Below, piece by piece: positions 22,665 to 32,633 of a stretch of DNA of 64,000 bases. The notes under the pieces were generated by a model. That model worked only from the letters and a program-made list of their open reading frames with translations, searched no databases and had not been told where the DNA came from. The stretch comes from Typhlomys cinereus. Taxonomy: Eukaryota; Chordata; Mammalia; Rodentia; Platacanthomyidae. Position numbers and translations under genes: made by a program. Every line of letters starts with the position of its first letter. Within the stretch, counting starts at the first letter, position 1. The stretch is taken from contig JALPQD010000622.1 of assembly GCA_023101885.1 (NCBI GenBank), positions 599,074 through 663,073 on the forward strand, written 5' to 3'.

Positions 22665-24336
22665 GGGTGGACACATTCTACAGCAAGTTGTCCCTCGGGG
22701 CCAGCAAGACATGCAGCAGAGAGACAGGAACCTTGGTGGCCTGGGTTGGTTTCCTAGAGCCACGTGGTGGGATGTGACAAGCACCTTCTGAAGCGCTCCT
22801 CGTTGGCGGCATGGGGAGAGGGACGCTTGACAATGTGTGGGGTCCACATGGAGGTCCGCTGACAGGAGAGGCTGACACAGGGAGAGACTTGAGTTTGTTA
22901 GAGCTGAGGGGCTGGTCTGCCCAAGGGAACATGCCTTAGCGAACCATGGGTTAGCCTTGTGGGGGACAGTGTTAGAACAGATGAGAGCTTAAAGTTGGAG
23001 AGGATAAGGAGAAGAGGAAGTCTGTGGAGACCGCCCAGGACAAAGGCGGTCCTATTTCCCTATTTTTTATAGGGAAAAAGTTTCTTGGGGAGCGGGGCAG
23101 TGCGGGTGGGAGAGTTCAGGAACCTGGCCCAGCTACTGCCAACCTCTGAATCCCACAGGCATGCTATGCCACGTGCTGAGTGCCCCCCTCCCGTTTCGCT
23201 CTCCCTCACCCATGCTGTGCCAAGTGCCCCCCCATTTCTCTCTCCCTCACCCATTTTCTTTCTTTTTTTTTTTAACATTTTTTTATTATCTCTGCTCATA
23301 CAAACTTAATAGGTACACTGGTTCCCTCCCTCCCTCCTCCTCCCCCCACCCCTCTGCTCACCCTCCCCTCACCCCTCCCTCCCCACCTCCCAGTGCCTCC
23401 CCTCCCCTAATCCCCGGAGAATCCTTTAATGTGCATGCCTGACTGTCCTCTGGGTCCTCCTCTCCGATGACATACAAGGACCCAGCGGCATTTCCCTGAA
23501 CTCCCTCACCCATTTTCTAATAAATAAGTTAATTTTTAAAAAGAGCCTGGAGCTTATCTCATGCCCTCTTGGCCTGTGTGGGCATCGCTGCTCCTGGGGT
23601 GCAGCTAAGTCCTGACACGATGAGGAAGCTACACAACAGAGATGGTTGCTTACTGCCGAAGCGCCGCTCTGGCTCCTGCGGGCACAGGGTGCCCCTGGGC
23701 GCTGCAAACCGCTCACACCAGCTTCCCGGGCCCAACACAGGGGCTGCTGTGACTGGGGCAAGGGGCAACGCCGAGGCTGGTCTCAGCGTTTCTTCCCTTT
23801 GCATGACAGTCTGCCGTGGGTAATGCACACTCCAGCTCCACAGCCCCTGGCTGTGATGAAAACCATTTATGGGGCTTGGGAATTTATTCATGCTCGGATT
23901 ATAGCATGAGAGGAGACGTGGACCAGCATGAGCCCAAGGACGGGTCACACCGTATCCTCGGTGAGAACAGACAGGGAAAGACCACTGCTATTTTCTAGCT
24001 TTTGAACATGGGCCCTGGTCAAAGCTGCTCCCTGGCTCTGACCGTCTTATCTCCCCCACCCACGGTATATCCCACCAGCTCTGGGCTTCGTCCTGCCACA
24101 TCTATTACCCAATCTATGCTGAAAGGCCTTCGTAAATACTTCTTTGTGGCTGTGGTGTGGGAACATTAGGCATATGACAAAACAGATAAAAATCAAGGAA
24201 ATAGAAATAGTGTATTAAGAGCAGGCAAGGCCTGACCATAGGGAGCTGCAGCTAACCTGGCCAGGAAGGAGAAGGTTCATTACCTTTGCTGGCCTTAACT
24301 GCAACCTCCACGGTGCCTGCCAAGCCTCCCCCCTTC

Positions 24337-24515
24337 ACCTTCCTGCCTAGCTGCTCTAGATCCCCCAATGCCTTCCCATCCAGCTGCTCTAGACTCCCCC
24401 ACCTTCCTGCCTAGCACTGCTCTAGATCCCCCAATGCCTTCCTGCCCAGCTGCTCTAGCTCCCCCACCTTCCTGCCCAGCGCTGCTCTAGATCCTCCAAT
24501 GCCTTCCTGCCCAGC
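24337..24515. repeat. Short tandem array, unit about 33 bp, ~5 copies
   Basis: Repeats of 'ccttcctgcc' 'agctgctctaga' 'tcccccaatg', with alternating 'aatg' and 'cacc' ends that suggest a two-unit higher-order repeat of about 66 bp. Confidence 0.8.
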
Positions 24516-24666
24516 CCTGGTTTTCACACAGTGCTGTGTGTTTATGTGACCTCGGGAGCTTGGGCCTGGAGGCCTTCAGAGAAAAGCACAGAGCAAGGCT
24601 CTGCCATGCCAACCTTTAAAGACGTGGGAGAACATGAAGGAACTTCTTTAAGCAACGTGTCATTTG

Positions 24667-25068
24667 GCACAGGTGTCAACTTGATAGTTGAGGGTTTGAG
24701 CTCTGGGCACATTTGTGGAGAATTAGTCGTTGGGTTAAGCCCAGAGCAAACCTGCAGGAGATTGTCTGGCTGATGGGGAAGGCCCAGGTGGGTGGGACTA
24801 GGCCCTGGAATAAATCACACAGAGCTGGTTGAGAGAGTCGGCATCCTTGTATACACTTGGCCAGACATGCTGGTCTGACAAGTAAGGATTCTCCCTCTCT
24901 TAGCCATTATGTAGAGATGGTGAGGCCAGTTCTCTCGGACCTGGTGTTGGTGTGAGCTCTCCTGTCAAGCTGGACTGAGAGCTGTAACCAGTAATCATAA
25001 GAGAAAATAAATCTCTTGTTCCCGTAAGCCGTTCAAAGGTCATTTATCAGCAACCATGCAAACTGCAA
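24667..25068 (+). repeat. URR1-like interspersed repeat, copy 2
   Basis: Forward copy: starts 'cacaggtgtcaacttgatag', contains 'ttggccagacatgctggtct', and ends 'aaaataaatctcttgttccc' and 'catttatcagcaacc'. It is opposite in orientation to copies 1, 3, 5, 6 and 7. Confidence 0.72.
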
Positions 25069-25569
25069 CCCAAAGGAATCAGTGTCTTCTACCATCCCTA
25101 CGTTTTGAAACTGGAAGGTGCTTCAGTTAATCTATACTGTTTTCCCAAGCCCAGCCTTGAATAAAATTGCTCCTTCAACCATCCCTTGTCTCCTGGTTTG
25201 TTTTGGTAAACGTGGTGCTACTGGTTAACTAGGGCTCCTGTTTGTGTTCTTAGTCTTGTTAATAAATTTAGGAGCACTTGCAGAAAGCAGCCCCAGGATG
25301 ACCCTCTTCGGTGTCAGGGGCTTGACTGGGCCCCACCATTGTGCTGGTGACACTGGAATCCCAGTTACCTCAGCTTGACCTGTCAATCACCGACTAGGAG
25401 CCCACTCCAAATAAGAGTCCATCCAGCTCTGTGAGCCTTTGCAGGCCTCTGTGCCAAGAGACGCCCATGAGTGTCACAGTCACTCTGCATGTGCTGGTAA
25501 ATTCACGGCCAAACAGCTTCAGGGAAGAAGCGGTTTTGTTCTTGGCTAACGATAGTCTAGTTTCAGCTC

Positions 25570-25886
25570 CTTGTCCAGCTTGGCAAAGAGAGCTCGCCCA
25601 ACACCAGGAGCCAAGGGACTGCCCACACCAAATCCACAGGACTGCTGAGGGAACGACAATCATCGCTTGCAGACCAGCATGTCTGGCCAAGTATACACAA
25701 GGATGCCAACTTTCTAACCAGCTCCCTCCATTTTATTCTTCTGTCCGGGATCTAGCCCCACCCACCATGGACTGGGTCTTCCCTATCCACTAGCCAGTCT
25801 CCCCAAAGCTTGCTGGGGCCTAACTCAACCATGATTCTTTACAAATGTACCCACAGTTCAACCCCTCAACTCTCAAGCTGACACCC
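25570..25886 (-). repeat. URR1-like interspersed repeat, copy 3 (truncated)
   Basis: Lacks the AATAAA-like end but keeps 'cagaccagcatgtctggcca', 'ccacccaccatggactgggt' and the terminus 'ctcaagctgacacc'. More diverged than the others. Confidence 0.65.
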
Positions 25887-26329
25887 AGGATAACTGTCCC
25901 TCTTGTCTCCTTAGCACATCTTCAGATGAATCAGCTTTGGGGGAAGGGGAGGACTCTAGCAAGTGATTGACAAGCCCAGATAGACAGGGACATGACCAGG
26001 CAGGCTGGTGTCAAGTCTCCACCCAGCACCAGAGGTAGAACCGAGATTCCAATGGGAGGCGGGCCCATCTCAAGGACGTCCAGTGTGTTAATCCGCATCC
26101 TGAGGTCAGTGAGTACAAGGCCCCAAGAAGGCCCAGTGAATGGCTACCCTGACATGCGTCAGTAGCAGAGTTGTGACGGAGACAAAGGAGAGAAAGGCAC
26201 CAGGATTGGCGCTAAGCCCTTGAGTGTCCCCGGGAAGCAGGGGTCAGGTGGAGACCTGCACACAGGTGCCGCAGTCAGATGCAGATGTGACTTGATGCTG
26301 GGGACTCAGAGCTCAGAGCACAGCTTCAA

Positions 26330-26590
26330 AGAATTGGGAGTCGAGTTAAGCCCTGAGCGAGCCTTCAGGAGATTGATTGATTGATTGATTGATTGGGAAG
26401 GCCCAGCCCATGGTGGGTGGGACTAGTCCTTGGCAGGTGAATAAGCTGGAAGTAACTGGTTGAGAGAGTTGGCATCCTTGTGCACACTTGGCCAGATGTG
26501 CTGGTCTGGCAAGTGAGGATCGTCCCTCTCTCAGAAGTCCTGTGGATACGGTGTGGCCAGTTCCCTCGGCCCCTGGTGGTGGTGTGGGCG
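26330..26590 (+). repeat. URR1-like interspersed repeat, copy 4 (partial)
   Basis: Forward-oriented part, with 'ggcccagcccatggtgggtg' and 'acttggccagatgtgctggtc'. An in-place (GATT)n expansion is at about 26370-26395. Confidence 0.62.
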
Positions 26591-27240
26591 GCAGCAGTAA
26601 TGGCGGCAGGATCCTGTGGTCAGGTGGCACCCGCAGTGACATTAGCAAGCACGGCAGCAGCAGGAGTCGGAATGTGACAGGAAAGACGGCTGAGATGTTC
26701 CGGACAGGGAAGGAGCAAGAGAACCCAGGGGGAGTGAGCAGAGAGCCGAGGCCGAGGGAGGGGCTGGAAGAGCCAGAGACAACGCTGCGGCTGCTGGAAG
26801 CAGAGAACTCAGGCCTAAGCCAGGGTCCTGCACACAGTAGCTGTAGCCCGAGTGCCAGCGGCTGGGGAATCCTGATGCCCTTGGCCTAGGGGCGCTGGAA
26901 CCCTGTCACTGCAGGGATCAGCACCCCAAGCCTGGCCTAGGGATGGGACGCTGGACGGTGCCACCTGCTGCTGCTCTGAGCCATCTGCTGCCGTAGCTGT
27001 GCCATAGCTGTCACAGCCCTGGTCACAGAAGCTGCCTAATCCCTGACTTGAGGAGCTTCTGGCAGTTTCTAACCAAGTCGAACAAAGGTCCCAGGCGGAC
27101 AACTGAGAACAGTGGTCGCACTAGTCCTGCTCAGCGATCTCCACCACGGCCTGACAGCCAGACCAATAAGGTAAAATGTTTGTGGAAAGTAAAACGAGGC
27201 CTGGCCAGAGAAATCTCCAGCTGACACAGAATGCAGATGG

Positions 27241-27241
27241 T

Positions 27242-27294
<53 letters not shown>
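27241..27294. repeat. (GA)n microsatellite
   Basis: About 25 uninterrupted GA dinucleotides. Confidence 0.98.
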
Positions 27295-27994
27295 ACTAAA
27301 GTTCCTCCTATCTCAAAATACAGAAGCCGAGAAGAGAAATAACTTGTCCTTTTTTTTCTAGAGTTCTGACCGCAGGCAATGCAGCTGTCGAAATAAAAGA
27401 CCTAAAAGAAAACAAATGGTGCCCAAGGTCACCGCAGGGCTCCCGTGGTCACACAAGCTGTCCTCTTGTGTAGATGCTACTGGTTCTACTTAATGTGAAG
27501 ACCAAGTCTGCAAAGTTCACACACTGCTCACACAAAGGACAGACAGGCTCCATTGGCTGGACCTGGGGGCGGGCCGGGCGCTCAGGGTATAAAGCGTACT
27601 TTTGTTTTTTTAACACAGTCAGCTACCTCACCAGACTGGCCTCAAACTAGACTTCACCACCAGGTGCTGTTATGCTGTTAGCTGAGTCACTCAGAGAGTT
27701 CAACCTGCAGTTTTTGGCAGTTCTCCCAGAAAGTTACTAACAACACAAGTACAAACTCAGCACCCTTCCCTTTCCTTCGGCTGATCTCCCGGCTGCCTCC
27801 ACCAGGGGACCGCAATCTGTGTTCTGGCTCCTCCCACCTCACTACCACCCCTGCCTGCTTCCACATAGAGGTGCCAAGTGACTTCCTACCACACGGTCCA
27901 GGAGGGGCCTGGAGGTTGGAGAAGGGCTGGATAGACAAAAGCCAGCAGCAGGAGGTCTTGAGGTAAAGTCAGATCTGGGAATGACAGTTGTGTT

Positions 27995-28125
27995 TATTTA
28001 TCTGAAATGTGTCTTGCTATGTAGCCCAAGCTGGCCCAGAAACTCGCCATCCTCTTTGCCATGAGCTCCCTAAAGCTGAGATTACCAGCCTGCACCCCAC
28101 ACTGGGCTGGAGCAGCAGTCTTAAC
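27995..28125 (-). repeat. B1-like SINE
   Basis: Reversed B1: 'gtcttgctatgtagcccaag', then 'ctggcccagaaactcgccat' and 'gctgagattaccagcctgca'. Confidence 0.65.
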
Positions 28126-28284
28126 CCCAGGCACCCAGAATCTAGACAGAATGAAATGGGTTCAAACGCGGTGTGTGCTGACCCTCCCAAGCAGGGCTGA
28201 GCAGAGGCATAAAAAGGTGTGAAAGAGGGAGAGAAGGGAGGGCCTTGGGCTGCTCTCTTAAGTGTTCCCCACGTCCTTACTGTC

Positions 28285-28450
28285 TGAGTTACAATTGTGT
28301 AAAAAATACCCTGACAAAAGCAAACTAAGGGAGGGAGGGTTTATTTTGGCTTTCATTTCCAGCAGGGATACAGCCCATCATGGTGGGGAAGACGCGGCAG
28401 CACGAGCAGGAGCTGGCTCGTAACACTGCATTCCCGTTCCCATGTGTAGG
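28285..28450. repeat. Rodent interspersed repeat fragment ('ttattttggctt' type)
   Basis: 'gagttacaattgtgtaaaa', 'accctgacaaaagcaa', 'gggagggtttattttggc' and 'cagcccatcatggtggggaa' match a common rodent repeat whose relatives are at 31070-31300, 31625-31835 and 48065-48395. Family name not certain. It abuts the second CpG island. Confidence 0.55.
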
Positions 28451-28559
28451 GAGATAGATGGGCGACAGGGAGGGCGAGCGAGCCGGCTTATCAACCTCAA
28501 GGCCTGTCCCTAAAAGTTCCGCACCCTTCCCAACGGGGCACCACTGCAAACACAGCTCT

Positions 28560-29200
28560 CCCCGCCCCGTCTGGGTCGAGGTGTGGCTCTGCCCGCCGCT
28601 GTCTCTGCAGTCGTCTGGCTGGCACCGGGCCTTTCCCGCGGGGCGTGGGAACCCTGGAGGACCTGCAGCCACCTAGGGTCCCTCGTTCCCACGCTCGGGG
28701 CGCGAGAGGACCCGAGGATTTCTCCGGAGCATCCTCATCCCTGCCAGGCGGGTTGCCCCCCACTTCTCCCGACATCCGCCCCGCAGCCCACGGCGGGCGG
28801 ACGACACCCGAGCGCGGCTGCCGCAGGCGCCCAACCGGTCGGAGACCCCGGGGAGGAGTCTGATCCGCGCCCGCAGACACCTCAAGGTTTCCCAGGCGAG
28901 CGAGCGTCGCGTAGTGATGCCATCACCGCCAGCCTGTGGCCCGCCCAGATCGAGGGCGGCGCGATGTGATGACGTCACGTGACCTGCCAGGCCCCGCCTC
29001 GAGCGGCGAGCCCAGGAGGTGGGGGCGTGGCCAGCGGGAGCGTGAGTCCCACGCTGGGCTCCCGGGCCGCGCGCGAGTCCCGGGCCGCCGCTGTCGCTCG
29101 GGGCGCGGAGCCGCGGTGAGCCGAGGCTGCAGCCCGAGGCCCCCCGGGCCAGGGCGGGCGCCGCGCTGGTGAGGACGCGTCGGCGGGCACGGGCGGGCTT
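28560..29200 (+). promoter_or_regulatory. ACOX3: CpG island, probable ACOX3 promoter and untranslated exon 1
   Basis: A CpG-dense block with no long meaningful frame. It contains the overlapping palindromes TGACGTCA (28970-28977, CRE) and GTCACGTGAC (28974-28983, CLEAR/USF E-box). Nearby is a GC box GGGGCGTGGCC at about 29022. Plausible plus-strand first-exon donors are CCGCG|GTGAGC after 29115 and GCTG|GTGAGG after 29168. ACOX3 needs an upstream untranslated exon because its first coding exon is preceded by a splice acceptor, and this island is the nearest CpG-rich candidate. It could instead serve an antisense or unknown transcript. Confidence 0.6.
28970..28983. promoter_or_regulatory. Overlapping CRE and CLEAR/E-box palindromes
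   Basis: The 14-bp string TGACGTCACGTGAC contains a full CRE and, shifted by four bases, a perfect GTCACGTGAC. Known binders of these consensus sites are CREB/ATF and the bHLH-Zip factors USF and TFEB/TFE3; which one acts here is inference. Confidence 0.6.
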
Positions 29201-30182
29201 CCCGGCTGCTGGAGTTTAGACTTTGCCCGGAGGTCACTGACAGCTGCTCACTTGGGCCTTCTAGAATCATCTGTCCCCTGCAGCAAGTTCCCCAAGACAG
29301 TCACAGGAAATTCAGCTGTAGGTTTCACTCCCCGGTGTTACAGCTGTGCATGAGGGCAGATTCTGTTCTGCAGAAGGGGTCGGATCCCCGGTGGGGCCGG
29401 ACACAACCATGTTCTATACCCACTCCACACATCCCACTGAACCCGGGAGGAATCCTAGAAGGACGTCCTCCCGATCTGTGCTCCCAGGCCTTTAATCCTC
29501 TCTAAGGGCTCACTAATTTGTACAGGCTGATCTTGAACTCAGTCCCCCTGGCTCAGCTTCCCAGCCACGAGGTCAGGTGAGGCCATCATGTCCAACAAGA
29601 CTGGGGGTTTAAAGGTGGAAAAATAAAAATGGAACAAATAGAAGGCAAATTGATCAAAGCTAGATCACCCTCTGCTATTTGTTAAAAGGTGGGCAGCAGA
29701 AGAGCTATTCTCTGGTAAGGTGGGACAGACCAGAATCTCCTGTTTCCAGAAAGCCTGTCTGCTTCTAAAAGTTTCAGTCTGACCACGCAACATGCTTGGG
29801 TCTGTTAACGCGTTGCATTCAGGACTTCAGTCCTGTAGACCATGGGACTCACTTTTTTTTTTTTTTTAGATAGAAGACTGGAAGAAGCCAATGGCAGAGC
29901 AGCATTGAAGTGCCTTTGCACCAGGAAACATTAGATGTGAATTTAAGAACCTGCATGGCGGAACACAGAGCCTGTTGACAGGCACGTTACATCCAAGACA
30001 CGGGGCGGTGAAGCAACTTGGTAAGGTCACCCCACCAGTGAACTGTAATGCTGGGACTGGAGCCAAGGGCATCTGTGTTGTAATAGCTGTGCCACCGTGT
30101 CACACTTGTGGTACACAGGGCCGTTGGCATCTGCTTAGGCTCCTGGGCTTCATAGCATATTTCTTTCTTTAAAATTTTATTA

Positions 30183-30448
30183 TTTATTCAATTGTGTGTG
30201 TATGCGTGTGTGTGTGCATGTATGTGTGTGTATGTAGAACCAGGGACAAATTCAGGAACCACCATGGACGCCTCCACCTCCTCCTTGTTTACTCTGCCCC
30301 AGGATTCACAGGCTCCACCCTACCAGGACCAGAAGCGCAGGCCGCCCCTGCTTCCGCCCGGCATCTATACGTGGGGTCTAGGATCCGAACTCAGGACCTT
30401 CTGCCTGCAAGGCAGAGGCTTAACCCCTGAGCCACCTCTCCAAGCCCC
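30183..30448 (-). repeat. tRNA-derived SINE, copy 2
   Basis: In minus sense it begins 'gggcttggagaggtggctca', with box A 'tggctcaggggt', then 'gcagaaggtcctgagttcgg' as box B. It ends in a TG-rich tail at 30194-30236. Confidence 0.75.
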
Positions 30449-30889
30449 CAGAGCAAATTTCTTTTCAGCAAACGTTTTAATTCTGAAAAAAGACAACTTC
30501 TCTCTTTTCTTTGGTCGCTTTCAACAACTTATTCAAACAGATTTTGCAGATCAATAACACAGAGATTGATTTCTGTATTATCTTCTATGAATCGTAGACT
30601 TTTAGCTCTTAGAGGCAGGTCTGGGCCTCTGTGAGTTAATTTTTATGTATGTGTAGGCTTCAACTTCTCCCTTTATATGTAACTATCCATGTTCCCCAAA
30701 AGCAGTTTTTTAAATATATATGTAAAATTTTTAGTGGTACATTCATGAATATAGTGAACTTATTTTTTTATATTTTTTATATTTTTACCCCTTTAATCCC
30801 AAAAGCAGCTGTTAAAGATTTCTTTCTCTCTAAATTCTTACTGCACCCCAGTCAGGAAACAACTGATCACATATGCAAGGGTTATTTTT

Positions 30890-31025
30890 ACTTATTCATT
30901 TATTTTAGGTCTTAAACATCCAGACTGACCCTGAACTTACCAGGTAGTCAGGATAGGCCTGAGGTCCTGATAGGACCTCTTGTCTCTGCCTCTAGGTGCC
31001 AGATATCATAGGCATGTGCCACCCG
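30890..31025 (-). repeat. B1-like SINE
   Basis: Reversed and diverged B1: 'cagactgaccctgaacttac', 'ctcttgtctctgcctctagg', 'cataggcatgtgccaccc'. Confidence 0.65.
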
Positions 31026-31069
31026 TAATGGGCATGGGGACGCTTTTTAAAAAAAAGGTGTGTTAGTTA

Positions 31070-31300
31070 CTTTTCTGTTGCTGTGACAAAATACTTAAGA
31101 AAAGCAATGTAAGGAAGGGCATATATTGGCTCGCAGTGGGGGTGCAGTCTGTCACACCGTGGAAGGGCTTATATCGGCTCGCAGTGGGGGTGCAGTCTGT
31201 CACACGTGGAAGGTGTGGCAGCACAGGATGCTCAGCTGACTACTTCTTCCCTGTTTAGTCCAGAATCCCGGCCCTGCCTAGAACAGGTCTCCCACAGCTG
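31070..31300. repeat. Rodent interspersed repeat fragment with local duplication
   Basis: 'ttagttacttttctgttgct' and 'gtgacaaaatacttaagaaa' mark a common rodent repeat end. Inside it, 'ggctcgcagtgggggtgcag' and flanks are present twice, about 46 bp apart. Confidence 0.6.
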
Positions 31301-31624
31301 ATGCTCTTAGGAAACATCCTTACAGATGTGTGTCCCTGGTACTCCAAAGCAGCCAAGCTGACAGCGAAGTTTGGCCATCTCAGATGTTGAAAGCAGAGAG
31401 GACTTGCCTACGCTGATGGATTTGTCAAACAAGAACTGCAAAGTCTTAGCTCTGGTCACTCTATAAATAGCAGAGACAATGCACTTCTAAAGACCAAAGC
31501 TCGATTTTGCCTCACGGCTTCGTGAGGCCCCATTCCAGCTGCAGTCTTGCCTGCTGTTGTACACCTGTAATGCGACGGCACCTCGTGGCCTGTGGGTGTG
31601 GCCCAGAGCCACACCTGCCAGGCA

Positions 31625-31835
31625 GCTTACGAAGGAGGGGTTCACTTTGGTTGCAGTGCGAGGGCACAGTCCGTTGTGGTAGGGAAGCGGGCACAGGGCG
31701 CGAGGCAGCTGGTCACAGGCGTCTCTGGTCAGGAAGAGCAGGAACTGCTGCTCTTCCTTCTGTTTATTCCGTCCAGCACCCCGATGCACAGGTTCGTGCC
31801 ACCAGCATTCGGGTGGGGCTCCCTCCTCAGCTAAC
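31625..31835. repeat. Rodent interspersed repeat fragment
   Basis: 'gaaggaggggttcactttgg', 'cgagggcacagtccgttgtg' and 'ggaactgctgctcttccttc' resemble the same repeat type as 28285-28450. The matching minus-strand frame is not coding. Confidence 0.5.
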
Positions 31836-32633
31836 GTAGCCTGGACTTCCGTGCGACCTGCGCAGAGGCTCGTCGCCCTGGCACCTGCCTCCCGTCAAGC
31901 TGATGCACCTTTTGTTAAGGGCCTGGGGCTGGTTTGTGACCCTGCGTTGGAGACCTTCACGGCTGAGGGGCGCTGGCTTTTCTGTGCATTTTTGGGGTCA
32001 GGTTCAGGGCATGCTGGGCTGTGCAGTGAATGGGGAACAAGTGCGCTTGTTTGTTTCTGGATAGTTTGGTGCTAACTGGTTTCTGTACAGGCAGTGCTGT
32101 TTGGGGGAGCCGTGTCTCCCTTCGTGGGGAGTTTGTCGGTTGCTGATTCTTCCGTCACAGGAGGTCTGCTGGGAGCGTCGTTCACACAGCACCTTTGGGG
32201 ATTGGGTCTTCTGAGCAGTTAGTAGAGGCTTCGGCACTGTGGTTCTTGGCGCTCTGGAGGCTGCTGCTTCGCATGGCGCGTTGTCCCCCCTGACGCCCAC
32301 TCAGGGTCTCTCTCTGGGCTCAGGCGGCCCGAGCTCTGGGAAGCAGCTTTGTTCCCCGCGTTGCCAGCTGCACCCTCCTTCTCTCATCTTGGGTTGCATC
32401 CCTCCCTCTGCTCATGGGCTTTCCTGAGCCCCAGGAGCTGCCTCTCCCTGGGTCAAGGTGTTGGGCGATAACCAGTCTCGCTAAGTCTCAGTGGCTTGTG
32501 TTTCTGGGGAGACCACCTGCTTTGCCCACAGTTGTGGGAACCATGTTGCAGGATCCAGTCTGGAGATGGCATGAGCTCAGATATGTCTCATGCCTGCCAT
32601 GTGGAAGCATCAGCAGCACTGTGACCATTACAC

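Larger units (their letters stand above)
19061..28559. other. Region between the two CpG islands
   Basis: About 9.5 kb without a recognisable exon. It holds a reversed tRNA-derived SINE (20437-20700), an LTR-like element (20715-22445), a 54-bp duplication (22557-22664), pyrimidine-rich DNA (23270-23420), a small tandem array (24337-24515), three URR1-like repeats (24667-26590) and a GA microsatellite (27241-27294). Small open frames here have no family match. It may hold distal regulatory DNA of either gene, but nothing visible proves it. Confidence 0.5.
29201..32633. other. Presumed ACOX3 intron 1, SINE-bearing part
   Basis: No exon is recognised. It contains reversed B1 fragments (29515-29600 and 30890-31025), a reversed tRNA-derived SINE (30183-30448), an AT-rich stretch around 30680-30800 and two rodent interspersed-repeat fragments. 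The 31070-31300 fragment has a local ~46-bp duplication at 31115-31206. The remainder is unremarkable single-copy-looking DNA. Confidence 0.5.
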
